DNA from: Cyanocohniella sp. LLY
GTDB taxonomy: Bacteria > Cyanobacteriota > Cyanobacteriia > Cyanobacteriales > Nostocaceae
Length of the DNA: 58,756 nucleotides
Direction of reading: 5' to 3'
Assembly: GCA_022241785.1 (NCBI GenBank)
Contig: JAKOMP010000007.1
Span: forward strand, 56,564-115,319
Shown: positions 24,891 to 33,412 of the stretch, piece by piece
How the letters are laid out: each line of letters opens with the position of its first letter
How positions within the stretch are numbered: the first letter of the stretch is position 1
The notes under the pieces: model-generated
Database searches by the model: none
What the model was told of the DNA's origin: nothing
What the model saw: only the letters and a program-made list of their open reading frames with translations
Position numbers and translations under genes: made by a program

Positions 24891-25234
24891 ATGGCAGGCT
24901 ATTCATCAAACTTCTAGGTGTAATCTTACTTTTTGCAGGCATCTACTTTTTTACTCAAAACATCATATTCGTTAGCGGTTACTACTCACTTTTTTCCCGC
25001 AGATTACCTGCTCCCATTTCAGTTTTAGCAATTATGGCAGGAGTATTTAGGCTATTATTTTTCCGTAAAGAAACAAGTAATCTCGGATGGATTTTATTAG
25101 TGATAGGTATAGCTCTAGTTTTCTTAAGCGGGGGCGTAATTTTCTGCTCAACTAGCTTGTGGAATTTATTGCTTGGTTTTGCCGCATTAATATCTGGATA
25201 TAAATTATTAAATGAGGGCAGAATCAACTTTTAA
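24891..25234 (+). pseudogene. Small multi-span membrane protein with an apparent frameshift
   Basis: ATG 24891 opens MAGYSSNF and stops at once. One frame over, the sequence continues as a convincing protein: KLLGVILLFAGIYFFTQNII, VSGYYSLFSRRLPAPISVLA, then GVFRLLFFRKETSNLGWILL and a final hydrophobic pair to TAA near 25234. Together this would be about 112 residues with four membrane segments, matching the look of a small cyanobacterial membrane protein family. A single-base loss around 24910-24920 explains the break. An internal ATG at 25034 could still give a 66-aa product with two spans. Either a decayed gene or a sequencing error. Confidence 0.5.
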
Positions 25235-25605
25235 TATAGACAATATGACAATAGATTTTTGCAAATATCGTATAAAAACGTACATTTTTATCAGCTATAT
25301 TCCATAATACACGGATCAGGTTAGACATTCTTTGGTGGCAACTACAGTTGACTGAAGCCACTTGAGACTGTAATACAGGCAATAAAAGTTAAGATATAAT
25401 TGCTCCATCCTCCGTACTGCGCTGAGAGTGCATTCAGACACCAGCATAAATTGACAGCTAAGTGTTAAGTGCGCTCAAGAGAAGTACAAATAAACTGCCT
25501 TAAAGCAATGAATCGCCTCTTATTCTGGTTTCATCCTGGAGGTGTTTTGCTAACTGTGAGGCTACTATTACAATGGAAACTATTGATTTTGAGGAAACAG
25601 GAAGA
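25235..25605. promoter_or_regulatory. 371-bp upstream region of rpsU
   Basis: This holds no protein-like frame. A TATAAT hexamer at about 25395-25401 (AAGATATAATTGC) is a candidate -10 box, which would give a leader of about 200 nt; no well-spaced -35 is evident. A long leader would suit a ribosomal or cold-responsive gene. Nothing else recognised. Confidence 0.3.
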
Positions 25606-25785
25606 ATGACCCAAGTGCTTCTAGGCGAAAATGAAGGTATAGATTCAGCTTTGCGTCGCTTTAAACGCCAGGTTTCTAAAGCTGGTATTTTGGCTGACGT
25701 GAAGTACCATCGACACTTTGAAACACCGTTGGAAAAGCGCAAACGTAAGGCGGTATCAGCTAGACGCAACCGACGTTTTAAATAA
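25606..25785 (+). CDS. rpsU: 30S ribosomal protein S21
   Basis: 59 residues from ATG 25606, with AGGA closely upstream; an in-frame ATG at 25573 adds 11 residues not found in S21. [20 protein letters not shown] followed by [16 protein letters not shown] is the full S21 fold: a short N-terminal strand, then a basic helix pair that contacts 16S rRNA near the anti-Shine-Dalgarno. It joins the 30S subunit late. A strong hairpin at 25871 follows, then an IF-3-like gene, so two initiation-related genes are adjacent. Confidence 0.95.
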   Translation: MTQVLLGENEGIDSALRRFKRQVSKAGILADVKYHRHFETPLEKRKRKAVSARRNRRFK

Positions 25786-25870
25786 ACCTATTTGGGTTGG
25801 TACTGGCGTTGCTAGAGGAGATACCTTAAATAAGCAATAGCACTGTGCCTTATATTTTTACATAAAATTC

Positions 25871-25919
25871 AGTAATATACCTTCATCCCATTATTGAGAA
25901 GTGAGGGTATATTACTTTG
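25871..25919 (+). terminator. Hairpin between rpsU and the IF-3-like gene
   Basis: AGTAATATACCTTCA (25871-25885) pairs with TGAGGGTATATTACT (25902-25916) with one mismatch, around a 16-nt loop, followed by TTTGCC. A 15-bp stem with a short T run makes it a likely though weak intrinsic terminator, or an attenuator for the IF-3 gene. Confidence 0.55.
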
Positions 25920-26071
25920 CCTAGTTAATTAAAAACGACGATTAGCTGCAAATGGTTCCAAATGCAGCAGCAGACTTTGAATGGGCGGGTTTTGCGAATA
26001 GAGTTGGACGACAGATTAGGTTACGATATAATAATTACACACACAAAGTGTTGAACAATTGGGAGGAAACC

Positions 26072-26563
26072 ATTATCGTAATCCAAAAGCAACTAATTAA
26101 CTCGCAAATCAAGTCACCCCAAGTCTTCTTGATTGACCATGAAAATAATAATCGTGGTTTGATCGATACCCATGAGGCTTTACAGTTAGCCGAGAACCTG
26201 GAGCTTGACTTAGTTGTAGTATCCGAAGGCAAAGACGCTCCAATAGCAAAGATTATCAACTATGGTAAGCTTCAGTATCAAAAGAAAAAGCGTCAAGGGC
26301 AGAGTGCTAGACCGACGGTCAAAGAAGTCCGGCTACGTCCCAACATTGGTGTGGCTGATTACAACTTACGTATCGAGCAAGCTATTGGGTGGTTGAGTAA
26401 AGGCGATTCAGTTAAGTTTGCCATTCGGTTACGAGGGCGAGAAAATCAATATCGAGAACAGGCTGGAGAATTGTTAGAGCGGATTGCAACTGCCCTCAGC
26501 CAAGTAGGTAAAGTCCAATCATTGGATAAACGTTCACTAGTTGCTCAAATCATTCCTGCATAA
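26072..26563 (+). CDS. infC: IF-3-like translation initiation factor paralogue, probable AUU start
   Basis: 163 residues if translation begins at ATT 26072, which has GGAGG exactly five bases upstream. IF-3 homology starts at once: QKQLINSQIKSPQVFLID, then DTHEALQLAENLELDLVVVS and PIAKIINYGKLQYQKKKRQ (the N-domain), followed by the C-domain VKEVRLRPNIGVADYNLRIE. An in-frame ATG at 25952 would prepend 40 residues without IF-3 resemblance. AUU starts are known for E. coli infC, where they let IF-3 repress its own synthesis. The C-domain is divergent from the standard cyanobacterial IF-3, so I take this as a second IF-3-type protein. Confidence 0.8.
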   Translation: MIVIQKQLINSQIKSPQVFLIDHENNNRGLIDTHEALQLAENLELDLVVVSEGKDAPIAKIINYGKLQYQKKKRQGQSARPTVKEVRLRPNIGVADYNLRIEQAIGWLSKGDSVKFAIRLRGRENQYREQAGELLERIATALSQVGKVQSLDKRSLVAQIIPA

Positions 26564-26625
26564 ACTAACCCGCAGCATAGATGGTCGGGAATTTTGCATA
26601 ATGATGAAAGGCAATAAATAGGCAA

Positions 26626-26665
26626 TAAAAAAGCAGGCCACCGACACTGGTGTCCGGCTATGCCA
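26626..26665 (-). terminator. Terminator-like hairpin for the pgeF transcript
   Basis: On the minus strand GCCGGACAC and GTGTCGGTGGC (26660-26637 region) form a strong GC-rich hairpin followed by TGCTTTTTTATT. It lies about 175 bp past the pgeF stop, between the convergent IF-3 and pgeF genes. A second hairpin, CAGACTT/AAGTCTG at 26806-26821, lies nearer pgeF without a T run. Confidence 0.4.
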
Positions 26666-26838
26666 ATTTTTAGCAACTGCCGTTAAGTGGTGTTAGAATT
26701 TTAACGTAACCTGTGAGACAAAGATTTTTGTCCGCAGTACGGATTAGAAACTAACTTCTCCTGGCGGTAGATGCTACCTCATTGCCTATTCATTCGTATC
26801 ACCCCAGACTTTAAGTCTGAGGGGTTATAACTTGTAGC

Positions 26839-27615
26839 TTAAGACAAGCTAACAATTCCTGACCATTGAACTTTTTTCTGTTTCTCCCGACGATAAGAAA
26901 AGAAATGTTCTGGAGTTTGGTAGGTACAGTAAGGAGCGATCGCTATTTGTTCGTCACTGATACCTAAACTTTCCAGTTGTAAAATATTCACCCGCCGCAC
27001 ATCCAAGCGAACTTTACCTGGATCGGGGTCTTTTAATAAAGGTGAATTTGGTAACTCATGCAAAGCATCCACAATGTTTTGTTCCTCTTCATGGGGTGTA
27101 ATGCTAGCACCAATTTCTGCCGCTACCTCTACAGAAACTTGATACACCTCACCTGCGATCGCGGGGCCCATCACAATTCGTAAATCAGCTAATTTACTCC
27201 CTTGTTCTCGCAGTCGAGCGATCGCACCAGGAACAATCTTTGCGGCTGTACCCCGCCAACCCGCGTGCAGAGCGGCGACTCTTCCAGTTTTCGCATCACC
27301 AATTAGTACAGGTGTACAGTCTGCACTAGCTACCCACACCGCTTGTAGAGGCTGTTCACTAATTAAACCATCTCCCGCAGCTAAGTCAGAATCGTCTTCA
27401 CTAGTCTGGCTGTGGATTTCTTGTGGAGTCAGAACTATATTGCCATGTACCTGTTTCAAGCGATAAGCTGATGCCTCTGGGTGCAGCACATTTGTCAAAT
27501 CTTCAGGCGATCGCGGCCAAAACTGCTGAGTAAAGAAGCCGTGATGCCAATCTTTTAGCAGACTACAACTAAGATAGGGTAGTCCTTGCCAATCGTGCCA
27601 GTGCCAAGTGTGCAT
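26839..27615 (-). CDS. pgeF: Peptidoglycan editing factor PgeF (YfiH, laccase-domain)
   Basis: 258 residues. The family's zinc site is seen as KQVHGNIVL (about 55-63), ASADCTPVLI (about 97-106) and AALHAGWRGTAAKIVPGAI (about 114-132): one His, one Cys and one His. The C-terminus RLDVRRVNILQLESLG and APYCTYQTPEHFFSYRR is also characteristic. E. coli PgeF removes wrongly inserted L-Ser from peptidoglycan precursors; others in the family act as purine nucleoside phosphorylases. Cytosolic, no signal peptide. It is divergent from birA with 76 bp between starts, which must hold both promoters. Confidence 0.92.
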   Translation of the reverse strand: MHTWHWHDWQGLPYLSCSLLKDWHHGFFTQQFWPRSPEDLTNVLHPEASAYRLKQVHGNIVLTPQEIHSQTSEDDSDLAAGDGLISEQPLQAVWVASADCTPVLIGDAKTGRVAALHAGWRGTAAKIVPGAIARLREQGSKLADLRIVMGPAIAGEVYQVSVEVAAEIGASITPHEEEQNIVDALHELPNSPLLKDPDPGKVRLDVRRVNILQLESLGISDEQIAIAPYCTYQTPEHFFSYRREKQKKVQWSGIVSLS

Positions 27616-27691
27616 CTTGAACCAAACCTAAACAGAAATCAAAATCAATCAAATAATGCTAACTTGAACAACGGGATTTCGGTTAACTGCT

Positions 27692-28510
27692 GTGGGATTT
27701 GATCGACAACTCTTGGAAACTGCCCTAAAAGCGGGGCTTAGGTATACCTCTTTACCATTTTCCTTACATATTTTTGAAAGTGTTTCCTCTACTAATCAGA
27801 TTCTTTGGGACTTGCTGAAACAAGGAACTGATGTAAATCCTGTAGTTATTGCGACTCAGCAAACTGCCGGCAGAGGACAATGGGGTCGTCAGTGGATTTC
27901 TCCCACTGGAGGACTATACTTTTCGATGGGTATTTTTCCTAAACTAGAAGCTATGGATAGTTATCAGCTCACCTTAGCTAGTGCTTGGGGAATAGCAGCT
28001 CAATTGCGTCAGTGCGGCATTAGTGTGGGCATTAAATGGCCCAATGACTTAGTGTTGCATGGTCGCAAGTTAGGCGGCATTTTGACGGAAACAAAAGTTC
28101 ATAATGGACAGATCATACAAGCAGTGATTGGTGTTGGTATTAACTGGGCTAACCCAGTACCGGATACTGGCATCAATTTAGAAACCTGGCAAGCTTCCCA
28201 GCCTACTAAGCTCATCTCTTGTCTGGAAATGCTCACTTCCACAGTTTTACTGGGAATACAATCCGGGATAGAGTGTCTTTGCCAAGAAGGAGTAAGTGTA
28301 CTCTTGTCTCGATATTTAGATTTATTGACAAATATGGGTGATAAGGTATACATCCATAATCTTTTAGGCACTGTGGTGGGCGTAACTTCTCAGGGAAATC
28401 TACATGTATCTTTGGAAACTCATGATCCAGATGACATAAAAACACCAGAACTTTATGTTGAACCCGGTACAATCAGTTTGGGTTACCGTGAATCTTCTAT
28501 TTCATATTAG
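27692..28510 (+). CDS. birA: Biotin--[acetyl-CoA-carboxylase] ligase
   Basis: 272 residues from GTG 27692. The catalytic core is complete: TAGRGQWGRQWISPTGGLYF (about 60-79, the biotin/AMP loop), then GIKWPNDLVLHGRKLGGILTE (about 110-130) and GVGINWANP. The C-terminal SH3-like cap ends YVEPGTISLGY. There is no N-terminal winged helix, so this is the class I, non-repressor type that biotinylates the acetyl-CoA carboxylase carrier protein only. Confidence 0.93.
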   Translation: MGFDRQLLETALKAGLRYTSLPFSLHIFESVSSTNQILWDLLKQGTDVNPVVIATQQTAGRGQWGRQWISPTGGLYFSMGIFPKLEAMDSYQLTLASAWGIAAQLRQCGISVGIKWPNDLVLHGRKLGGILTETKVHNGQIIQAVIGVGINWANPVPDTGINLETWQASQPTKLISCLEMLTSTVLLGIQSGIECLCQEGVSVLLSRYLDLLTNMGDKVYIHNLLGTVVGVTSQGNLHVSLETHDPDDIKTPELYVEPGTISLGYRESSISY

Positions 28511-28592
28511 GTTTGTTAAAATTTCGCTCTTTGGGCAAGACAAACCACTGACATCATCTCTTTAGGCTAATTTAAAACAACTGAGAGAAACA

Positions 28593-30329
28593 ATGACGCA
28601 GCGCCATAAATCTGCCCATCACAACTTACACAACTCCTCAAAACACAATATTTACGGGAAGCTACTGCATATCTATGCATCTACACTACCAGCACAGAGT
28701 TTTTTTGTGCTAAGTAGCATCAGCTTCTTTGGCAATTTAGCAATTGTTCATGCAGAAACATCAATAGATAATATTGTTCCTACTGTTGAAAGTTCCCAAC
28801 CAGCAGTCGTTATACCAAATCCGGTAAAAAAAGATACCGTTTCTTCAGCACCATCTCGACTATCACAACCCCAGGTTAATAACAGCCAAGCTGAACTCAT
28901 ACAAAAACTACGCAAACCAGCGGCTTCCCAAACACAACAGCCAGCTAGTCAGGCGAAACCCCAAGTAGAGGTTTCACAACCCAAACCCAATCCTAGTGCT
29001 AGTCAGGCGAAACCCCAAGTAGAGGTTTCGCAGCCTAGAAGCAATCCCAGTGCTAGCCAGGCGAAACCCCAAGTAGAAATTTCGCAGCCTAGAAGCAATC
29101 CCAGTGCTAGTCAGGCGAAACCCCAAGTAGAAATTTCGCAGCCTAGAAGCAATCCCAGTGCTAGTCAGGAACAACCTAAAACTGAAATAGCGAAACCTAC
29201 TGCACCTCGCACCTTGCCAGAAAACCTGCCAGAAGTTGCCCAACCAGCCAACAACTCAAACAGCACAACGGCAGGGAAAACCAGGGATTATAATAACGCT
29301 TATATTGACCCTACCCGTTACAACAGCAATACTGCCGCCACCTATCAAGCACCTAGCTCCGTAGTATTGACAGAACGCTCCAGTGGTTGTCAAACCGTTT
29401 TAGCATCTGGGCAGAGTGTCTCAGGCAATAATTGTGCTCAAGCACCAAAGTCACCTAATCAGCGAGTAGCTAATTCTGGTAACCAAGCAGCACCCAATTG
29501 GCTCCAGTCTAGTCAGAATGCTCAGGTGGCAAACGTTTCACAAGTTCGTCAGGTAGCCACTACTGGCAACAATACTCCTAGAAACAACACCACCAGTAAC
29601 AACAACACATGGCGTCCTCAGCAAACTGCTGCTAGTAGCGCCACCAAAACGGCATCCCGCCCTAGTCGGTTTATCCCGAACCCTAGCGATTTTGCCACCA
29701 CAACCGCGAATGCATCGCCCATCGCACAAAGTGGTGAAACTCTACCTCCACCAATGGCAGCAGGTAATGTTGCACCTCGTGTCAGCACAGTAGCTTATGA
29801 TTTTCCGCTAGCATCAGTACTGCCCCAAATTCCCTTCACCGGGACACTCGCCTATCGTGGTGATGGGGGAATGATGTTTCCGCTTTCCATACCTGCCCGC
29901 ATTAGTTCCGTATTTGGTTGGCGGACTCATCCCATCACAGGCGATCGCCGTTTCCACGCCGGTACAGACTTAGCTGCGCCTATGGGTACACCAATAGTAG
30001 CGGCTGCTAGAGGTCAAGTAAACACAGCCGGTTGGTTAGGTGGTTATGGTTTAACCGTAATAGTGAACCATGATTCCGCGCAACAAACCCTTTATGCTCA
30101 CATGGCAGAACTATTTGTTCAACCCGGTCAGGTGGTAGAAAAAGGAACCGTCATTGGGCGAGTGGGCAACACTGGTAACTCCACAGGGCCTCACCTGCAC
30201 TTTGAAGTCCGCCACCTCAAACCAGAAGGTTGGGTTGCTGTTGACTCAGGCGTGCAATTACAGGTTGCCCTCAGTCAGTTGTTAGAAGCTATGCAAACAG
30301 CTAGAGTTACTCAACAACCAGATAGCTAG
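28593..30329 (+). CDS. M23-family (LytM) peptidoglycan peptidase with Pro/Gln-rich repeats
   Basis: 578 residues. A hydrophobic stretch near 33-53 (AQSFFVLSSISFFGNLAIVH) is a signal peptide or anchor. Residues about 118-189 are four copies of an 18-residue repeat (ASQAKPQVEVSQPRSNPS type) in a long disordered linker rich in Ser, Asn, Gln and Pro. The C-terminal LytM domain has HAGTDLA with zinc ligands H455 and D459, and HLHFE with H534 and H536. All ligands are present, so it should be an active zinc endopeptidase acting on peptidoglycan, probably for cell separation or septal remodelling. A second LytM protein is at 34408. Confidence 0.9.
   Translation: MTQRHKSAHHNLHNSSKHNIYGKLLHIYASTLPAQSFFVLSSISFFGNLAIVHAETSIDNIVPTVESSQPAVVIPNPVKKDTVSSAPSRLSQPQVNNSQAELIQKLRKPAASQTQQPASQAKPQVEVSQPKPNPSASQAKPQVEVSQPRSNPSASQAKPQVEISQPRSNPSASQAKPQVEISQPRSNPSASQEQPKTEIAKPTAPRTLPENLPEVAQPANNSNSTTAGKTRDYNNAYIDPTRYNSNTAATYQAPSSVVLTERSSGCQTVLASGQSVSGNNCAQAPKSPNQRVANSGNQAAPNWLQSSQNAQVANVSQVRQVATTGNNTPRNNTTSNNNTWRPQQTAASSATKTASRPSRFIPNPSDFATTTANASPIAQSGETLPPPMAAGNVAPRVSTVAYDFPLASVLPQIPFTGTLAYRGDGGMMFPLSIPARISSVFGWRTHPITGDRRFHAGTDLAAPMGTPIVAAARGQVNTAGWLGGYGLTVIVNHDSAQQTLYAHMAELFVQPGQVVEKGTVIGRVGNTGNSTGPHLHFEVRHLKPEGWVAVDSGVQLQVALSQLLEAMQTARVTQQPDS
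28944..29159 (+). repeat. Four in-frame 54-bp tandem repeats inside the M23 gene
   Basis: Exactly four 54-bp units start at 28944, 28998, 29052 and 29106; a diverged fifth starts at 29160. Units two to four are almost identical in DNA, so the array is young. Each encodes 18 residues, in frame, lengthening the linker before the catalytic domain. Copy number is likely to vary between strains. Confidence 0.9.
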
Positions 30330-30341
30330 GACAAGGGGACA

Positions 30342-30449
30342 CTTCTCTTCGAGACGCTGCGCGGTAAGCGCAGCTATGCCCTTCAGGGCTTTACGACAAG
30401 CTCAGTGCGGTGCAAGGGGACAAGGAGACAAGGAGACAAGGAGACAAGG
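30342..30449. repeat. Palindromic repeat followed by GGAGACAA octamer array
   Basis: 30342-30410 holds a repeat with GAGACGCTGCGCGGTAAGCG and ATGCCCTTCAGGGCTTTACG, related in inverse orientation to 53051-53132. It is joined to about four octamers GGRGACAA at 30413-30449, then C-rich CTCCCTG units to 30540. The whole 200-bp spacer between the M23 gene and ribE is repeat sequence. Confidence 0.65.
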
Positions 30450-30543
30450 CAATAGGGAAAATGTTGGTCATAGCTAGAAGTCTTTCCCCCCTGCTCCCTG
30501 CTCCCTGCCCCCTGCCCTGCTTCTTCTCCCCACTCCCTACTTT

Positions 30544-31206
30544 CTACAAATATCCGTGTTCTGCTAAAAACCCAGGTGTAATCATATCTTTTGCCAGATT
30601 TTGCTTACCAGGATTGAGAAATTTTTCCACGTATTTGCCGAGAATGTCTCCTTCTAAATTCACCCAACTGCCAGAGACGAGAGAACTGAGATTGGTTTCG
30701 GCATAGGTGAGGGGAATTACCGCCACTGTGAACTGAGATAATTCTGGCTCATATGCGGCTACTGTGAGGCTGATACCATTCACCGCAATGCTACCTTTGG
30801 GGACAATATACCGCGCGATCGCTTCGGGTGCAGTAAAAGTGATTTCCCAAGAACTAGCCGTTTGTGCAGCAGCTACCAATTGACCAATACCGTCTACATG
30901 ACCCATGACAAAATGACCGCCGACTTTGCCACCTACCCGCAATGAAGCTTCTAAGTTGACGTATCTTTGTTGTGTTTGCTCATCTTTTAGGGTGGTGCGG
31001 CGTAAGGTCTCCGGTGAAGCGGTGGCCATAAACCCATTGTTTAAAATTTCTTCTACTGTCAAACAAACACCATCTACAGCTACGCTGTCACCATAAGCTA
31101 AATCCTGCATAATGACATCAGAAGACTGATTCGTACAAGTAATTTGCCAAGAATCACCCCCTAAGGGTTTCAACGTTCCTAAGGCTTGGATTAATCCTGT
31201 AAACAC
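30544..31206 (-). CDS. ribE: Riboflavin synthase, alpha subunit
   Basis: 220 residues made of two lumazine-binding barrels. The N-terminal one has MFTGLIQALGTLK, YGDSVAVDGVCLTVEE (about 38-53) and FMATASPETLRRTTL; the second repeats as GGHFVMGHVDGIGQL (about 96-110), KGSIAVNGISLTVA and FTVAVIPLTYAETNLS. The enzyme dismutates two 6,7-dimethyl-8-ribityllumazines to riboflavin. Length and both sites are normal. No FMN riboswitch was recognised in the 340 bp upstream. Confidence 0.95.
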   Translation of the reverse strand: MFTGLIQALGTLKPLGGDSWQITCTNQSSDVIMQDLAYGDSVAVDGVCLTVEEILNNGFMATASPETLRRTTLKDEQTQQRYVNLEASLRVGGKVGGHFVMGHVDGIGQLVAAAQTASSWEITFTAPEAIARYIVPKGSIAVNGISLTVAAYEPELSQFTVAVIPLTYAETNLSSLVSGSWVNLEGDILGKYVEKFLNPGKQNLAKDMITPGFLAEHGYL

Positions 31207-31545
31207 GGCTTTTTTCTAAAACTTACTCTATTTATTGCCTAATTTCGCCGGAAATCCACTGTAATTCTCACAATAATGCAGAATCATTTAGGTATAATTT
31301 CTGACTGTTTTTATTATAAGGTTCTTAACACATTCGCATCTCTCACAAGGCATACTTGGTTAAGAAGGTTATTGTCTAGATAGACCACTTTGACTTACTC
31401 TGGTGTTCACCACAAGTTCGGAGTTTAATAGAAGCAATTATAGAGAACAATGCTTATGTTTATTCCCACCCCCAGGTTACCCCAAGAAAGGGTATTATTT
31501 GTTACACAGCGACCAATCGCTCACAGGATTGTAGAGGCTTAGGCA
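31207..31545. other. 339-bp divergent promoter region of ribE and the BFN gene
   Basis: No gene or clear hairpin is visible. It must contain the promoters of both divergent genes. The FMN-riboswitch core (AGGGGCAGGGTG-like) is absent by eye. Confidence 0.45.
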
Positions 31546-32043
31546 ATGATTGAAATGAAAGTCGCTGGCATAGCATTAGATGCCATAACCCGCAGCCCGA
31601 TAGTACTTTTGAAAGATGCCTTAGATCGACGCGCTTTGCCAATTTATATTGGACAGGAACAAGCTAGGGCAATTATGGGCGCGCTAGAGAATCAAAAGCC
31701 TCCCAGGCCTTTAACCCACGACTTAATTGTGAGTCTTTTAGAGTCATGTTCTATGATTCTCGAAAAGGTAATTATTCATTCCTTACAGAAGGATACTTTT
31801 TATGCAGCATTAATTGTCCAGCAAGGCGAAATCAAAAAAGAAATCGATGCCCGTCCTAGTGATGCGATCGCCGTCGCCCTCCGTACTAATGCGCCCATCT
31901 GGGTAATGGAAGAAGTCGTTGCTGAAGCGTCAATTCCTGTTGATCGCGATGCCGATGAAGCAGAACAGCAAGCCTTCCGGGAATTTATCTCGAATCTTCG
32001 TCCTGAAGATTTAATTAAGCGTTTCGGTAATGGCGACAGCTAG
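31546..32043 (+). CDS. Bifunctional nuclease family protein (DUF151)
   Basis: 165 residues. MIEMKVAGIALDAITRSPIV then LPIYIGQEQARAIMGALENQ (about 31-50), RPLTHDLIVSLLESC and DARPSDAIAVALRTNAPIWV (about 101-120) are the BFN signature, usually one per cyanobacterial genome. Plant and bacterial relatives have DNase and RNase activity. Single-domain cytosolic protein with an acidic C-terminus; no UVR domain is present. Role in the cell unclear. Confidence 0.9.
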   Translation: MIEMKVAGIALDAITRSPIVLLKDALDRRALPIYIGQEQARAIMGALENQKPPRPLTHDLIVSLLESCSMILEKVIIHSLQKDTFYAALIVQQGEIKKEIDARPSDAIAVALRTNAPIWVMEEVVAEASIPVDRDADEAEQQAFREFISNLRPEDLIKRFGNGDS

Positions 32044-32048
32044 AAAAT

Positions 32049-32085
32049 TGGGGAGTTGGGAGTTGGGAGTCGGGAGTGGGGGAGA
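32049..32085. repeat. GGGAGTT heptamer repeat
   Basis: Four to five degenerate units of GGGAGTT/GGGAGTC immediately after the BFN stop. Related C-rich versions (CTCCCTACTCCC) occur at 30480-30540, 49182-49199 and 54332-54366. They are short tandem repeats typical of these genomes. Confidence 0.6.
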
Positions 32086-32187
32086 AGCAGGGGGATCTGG
32101 GAGAGAGAAACAATTTTTCTGGTTTTCATTACCCAGTACCTAATACCCAGTCCTCATTACCTATTCCCCATTAACCTTAACTTAGTG

Positions 32188-33318
32188 ATGCAATACCGAC
32201 GCTTTGGAAAAACAAACCTACGCCTTTCGGTTTTTTCGTTGGGAACAATGCGCTATTTAGCTGATGCTGACAATGCCCAGCAGACAATTGCCCAAGCTTT
32301 AGCGCTAGGAATTAATCATCTAGAAACAGCCAGAGGCTACGGTAAAAGTGAGGAGTATCTTGGTGCAGTTATCAAAGGTGGATTGTCAATACCTCGTTCC
32401 CAGGTTCACATCACCACCAAAATTCCGCCTACAGCTGATGCTGATAGTATGCGTCGGTGCATCAATGAATCTCTAGAACGATTACATGTGGATTATTTAG
32501 ATTGCCTGGGTATTCATGGCTTAAATACTTGGGAACATCTCAAGTGGGTGCAAGCCAACGCTGGCTGCATGAAGGCTGTCCAGGAAGCCGTTGATGACGG
32601 TCGCGTGCGGCACGTTGGTTTTTCTACCCACGGGTCATTAGATATAATTCTGGCGGCAATAAACACAGATTTTTTTGAATTTGTCAATCTGCATTATTAC
32701 TATTTTTGGCAACGGAACGCACCAGCAATTCAGCTAGCAGCTGAAAAAGATATGGGCGTTTTTATAATTTCCCCGGCTGATAAGGGAGGACGACTCTATA
32801 CCCCACCCCAAACTTTGAAAGACCTATGCCAGCCATATTCACCCTTAGAATTAAATTATCGATTTTTACTGAGTGATCATCGCATTACTACCCTGAGTGT
32901 CGGGCCAGCCATCCCAGATGAATTAATAGAACCTTTACAAGTTGCTGATAGTGATGGTGAGTTAACAATAGAAGAAAGTTTAGTTTTTCAAACATTAGAA
33001 AATCATCAAAAATCCACATTAAAAACTGATAAGTGTAGTCAATGTTTTGCTTGCTTACCTTGCCCAGAAAATATTAATATTCCCGAAGTATTGCGATTAA
33101 GAAATCTCGCTGTAGCTTATGATATGACCGACTATGGCAAATATCGTTACGGTATGTTTGAAAATGCCGGTCACTGGTTTCCGGGAATGAAAGCCAACCG
33201 TTGTACCGAATGCGGTGAATGTTTACCTCGGTGTCCTGAAAAGTTAGATATTCCTGCTTTGTTGGCAGATACTCATGAAAGATTAAATGGGAAATGTGGA
33301 AGAAGATTATGGGAATAA
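32188..33318 (+). CDS. Aldo/keto reductase with C-terminal 4Fe-4S ferredoxin-like domain
   Basis: 376 residues from ATG 32188 (MQYRRFGKTNLRLSVFSLGT, the family start); the in-frame ATG at 32056 would read through a repeat. The AKR barrel shows ETARGYGKSEEYLG (about 47-60, Tyr in place, with Glu where many AKRs have Asp), ITTKIPP (catalytic Lys) and DCLGIHGLN (His). From about 282 an Fe-S domain follows: CSQCFACLPCPENINIPE and CTECGECLPRCPEKLDIP, two ferredoxin-type cysteine clusters. This AKR plus Fer4 arrangement is common in cyanobacteria; it probably links reduction of a carbonyl to an iron-sulphur electron donor. Substrate unknown. Confidence 0.88.
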   Translation: MQYRRFGKTNLRLSVFSLGTMRYLADADNAQQTIAQALALGINHLETARGYGKSEEYLGAVIKGGLSIPRSQVHITTKIPPTADADSMRRCINESLERLHVDYLDCLGIHGLNTWEHLKWVQANAGCMKAVQEAVDDGRVRHVGFSTHGSLDIILAAINTDFFEFVNLHYYYFWQRNAPAIQLAAEKDMGVFIISPADKGGRLYTPPQTLKDLCQPYSPLELNYRFLLSDHRITTLSVGPAIPDELIEPLQVADSDGELTIEESLVFQTLENHQKSTLKTDKCSQCFACLPCPENINIPEVLRLRNLAVAYDMTDYGKYRYGMFENAGHWFPGMKANRCTECGECLPRCPEKLDIPALLADTHERLNGKCGRRLWE

Positions 33319-33412
33319 GTCAAGAATTAAAAATCAAGGTTACTTAAGCGATCGCCCGCCTGATCCAATGACCACGTTAAACTATGTGTAGACATCGCTA
33401 CTGGAAAGAACT

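Noticed and set aside
28944-29159. Regular 54-bp repeats that might suggest a CRISPR array
   Set aside because: The repeats are directly adjacent without spacers, keep one reading frame, and lie inside an M23 peptidase gene.
31207-31545. Possible FMN riboswitch ahead of ribE
   Set aside because: The conserved purine-rich FMN aptamer blocks are not visible on the ribE strand.
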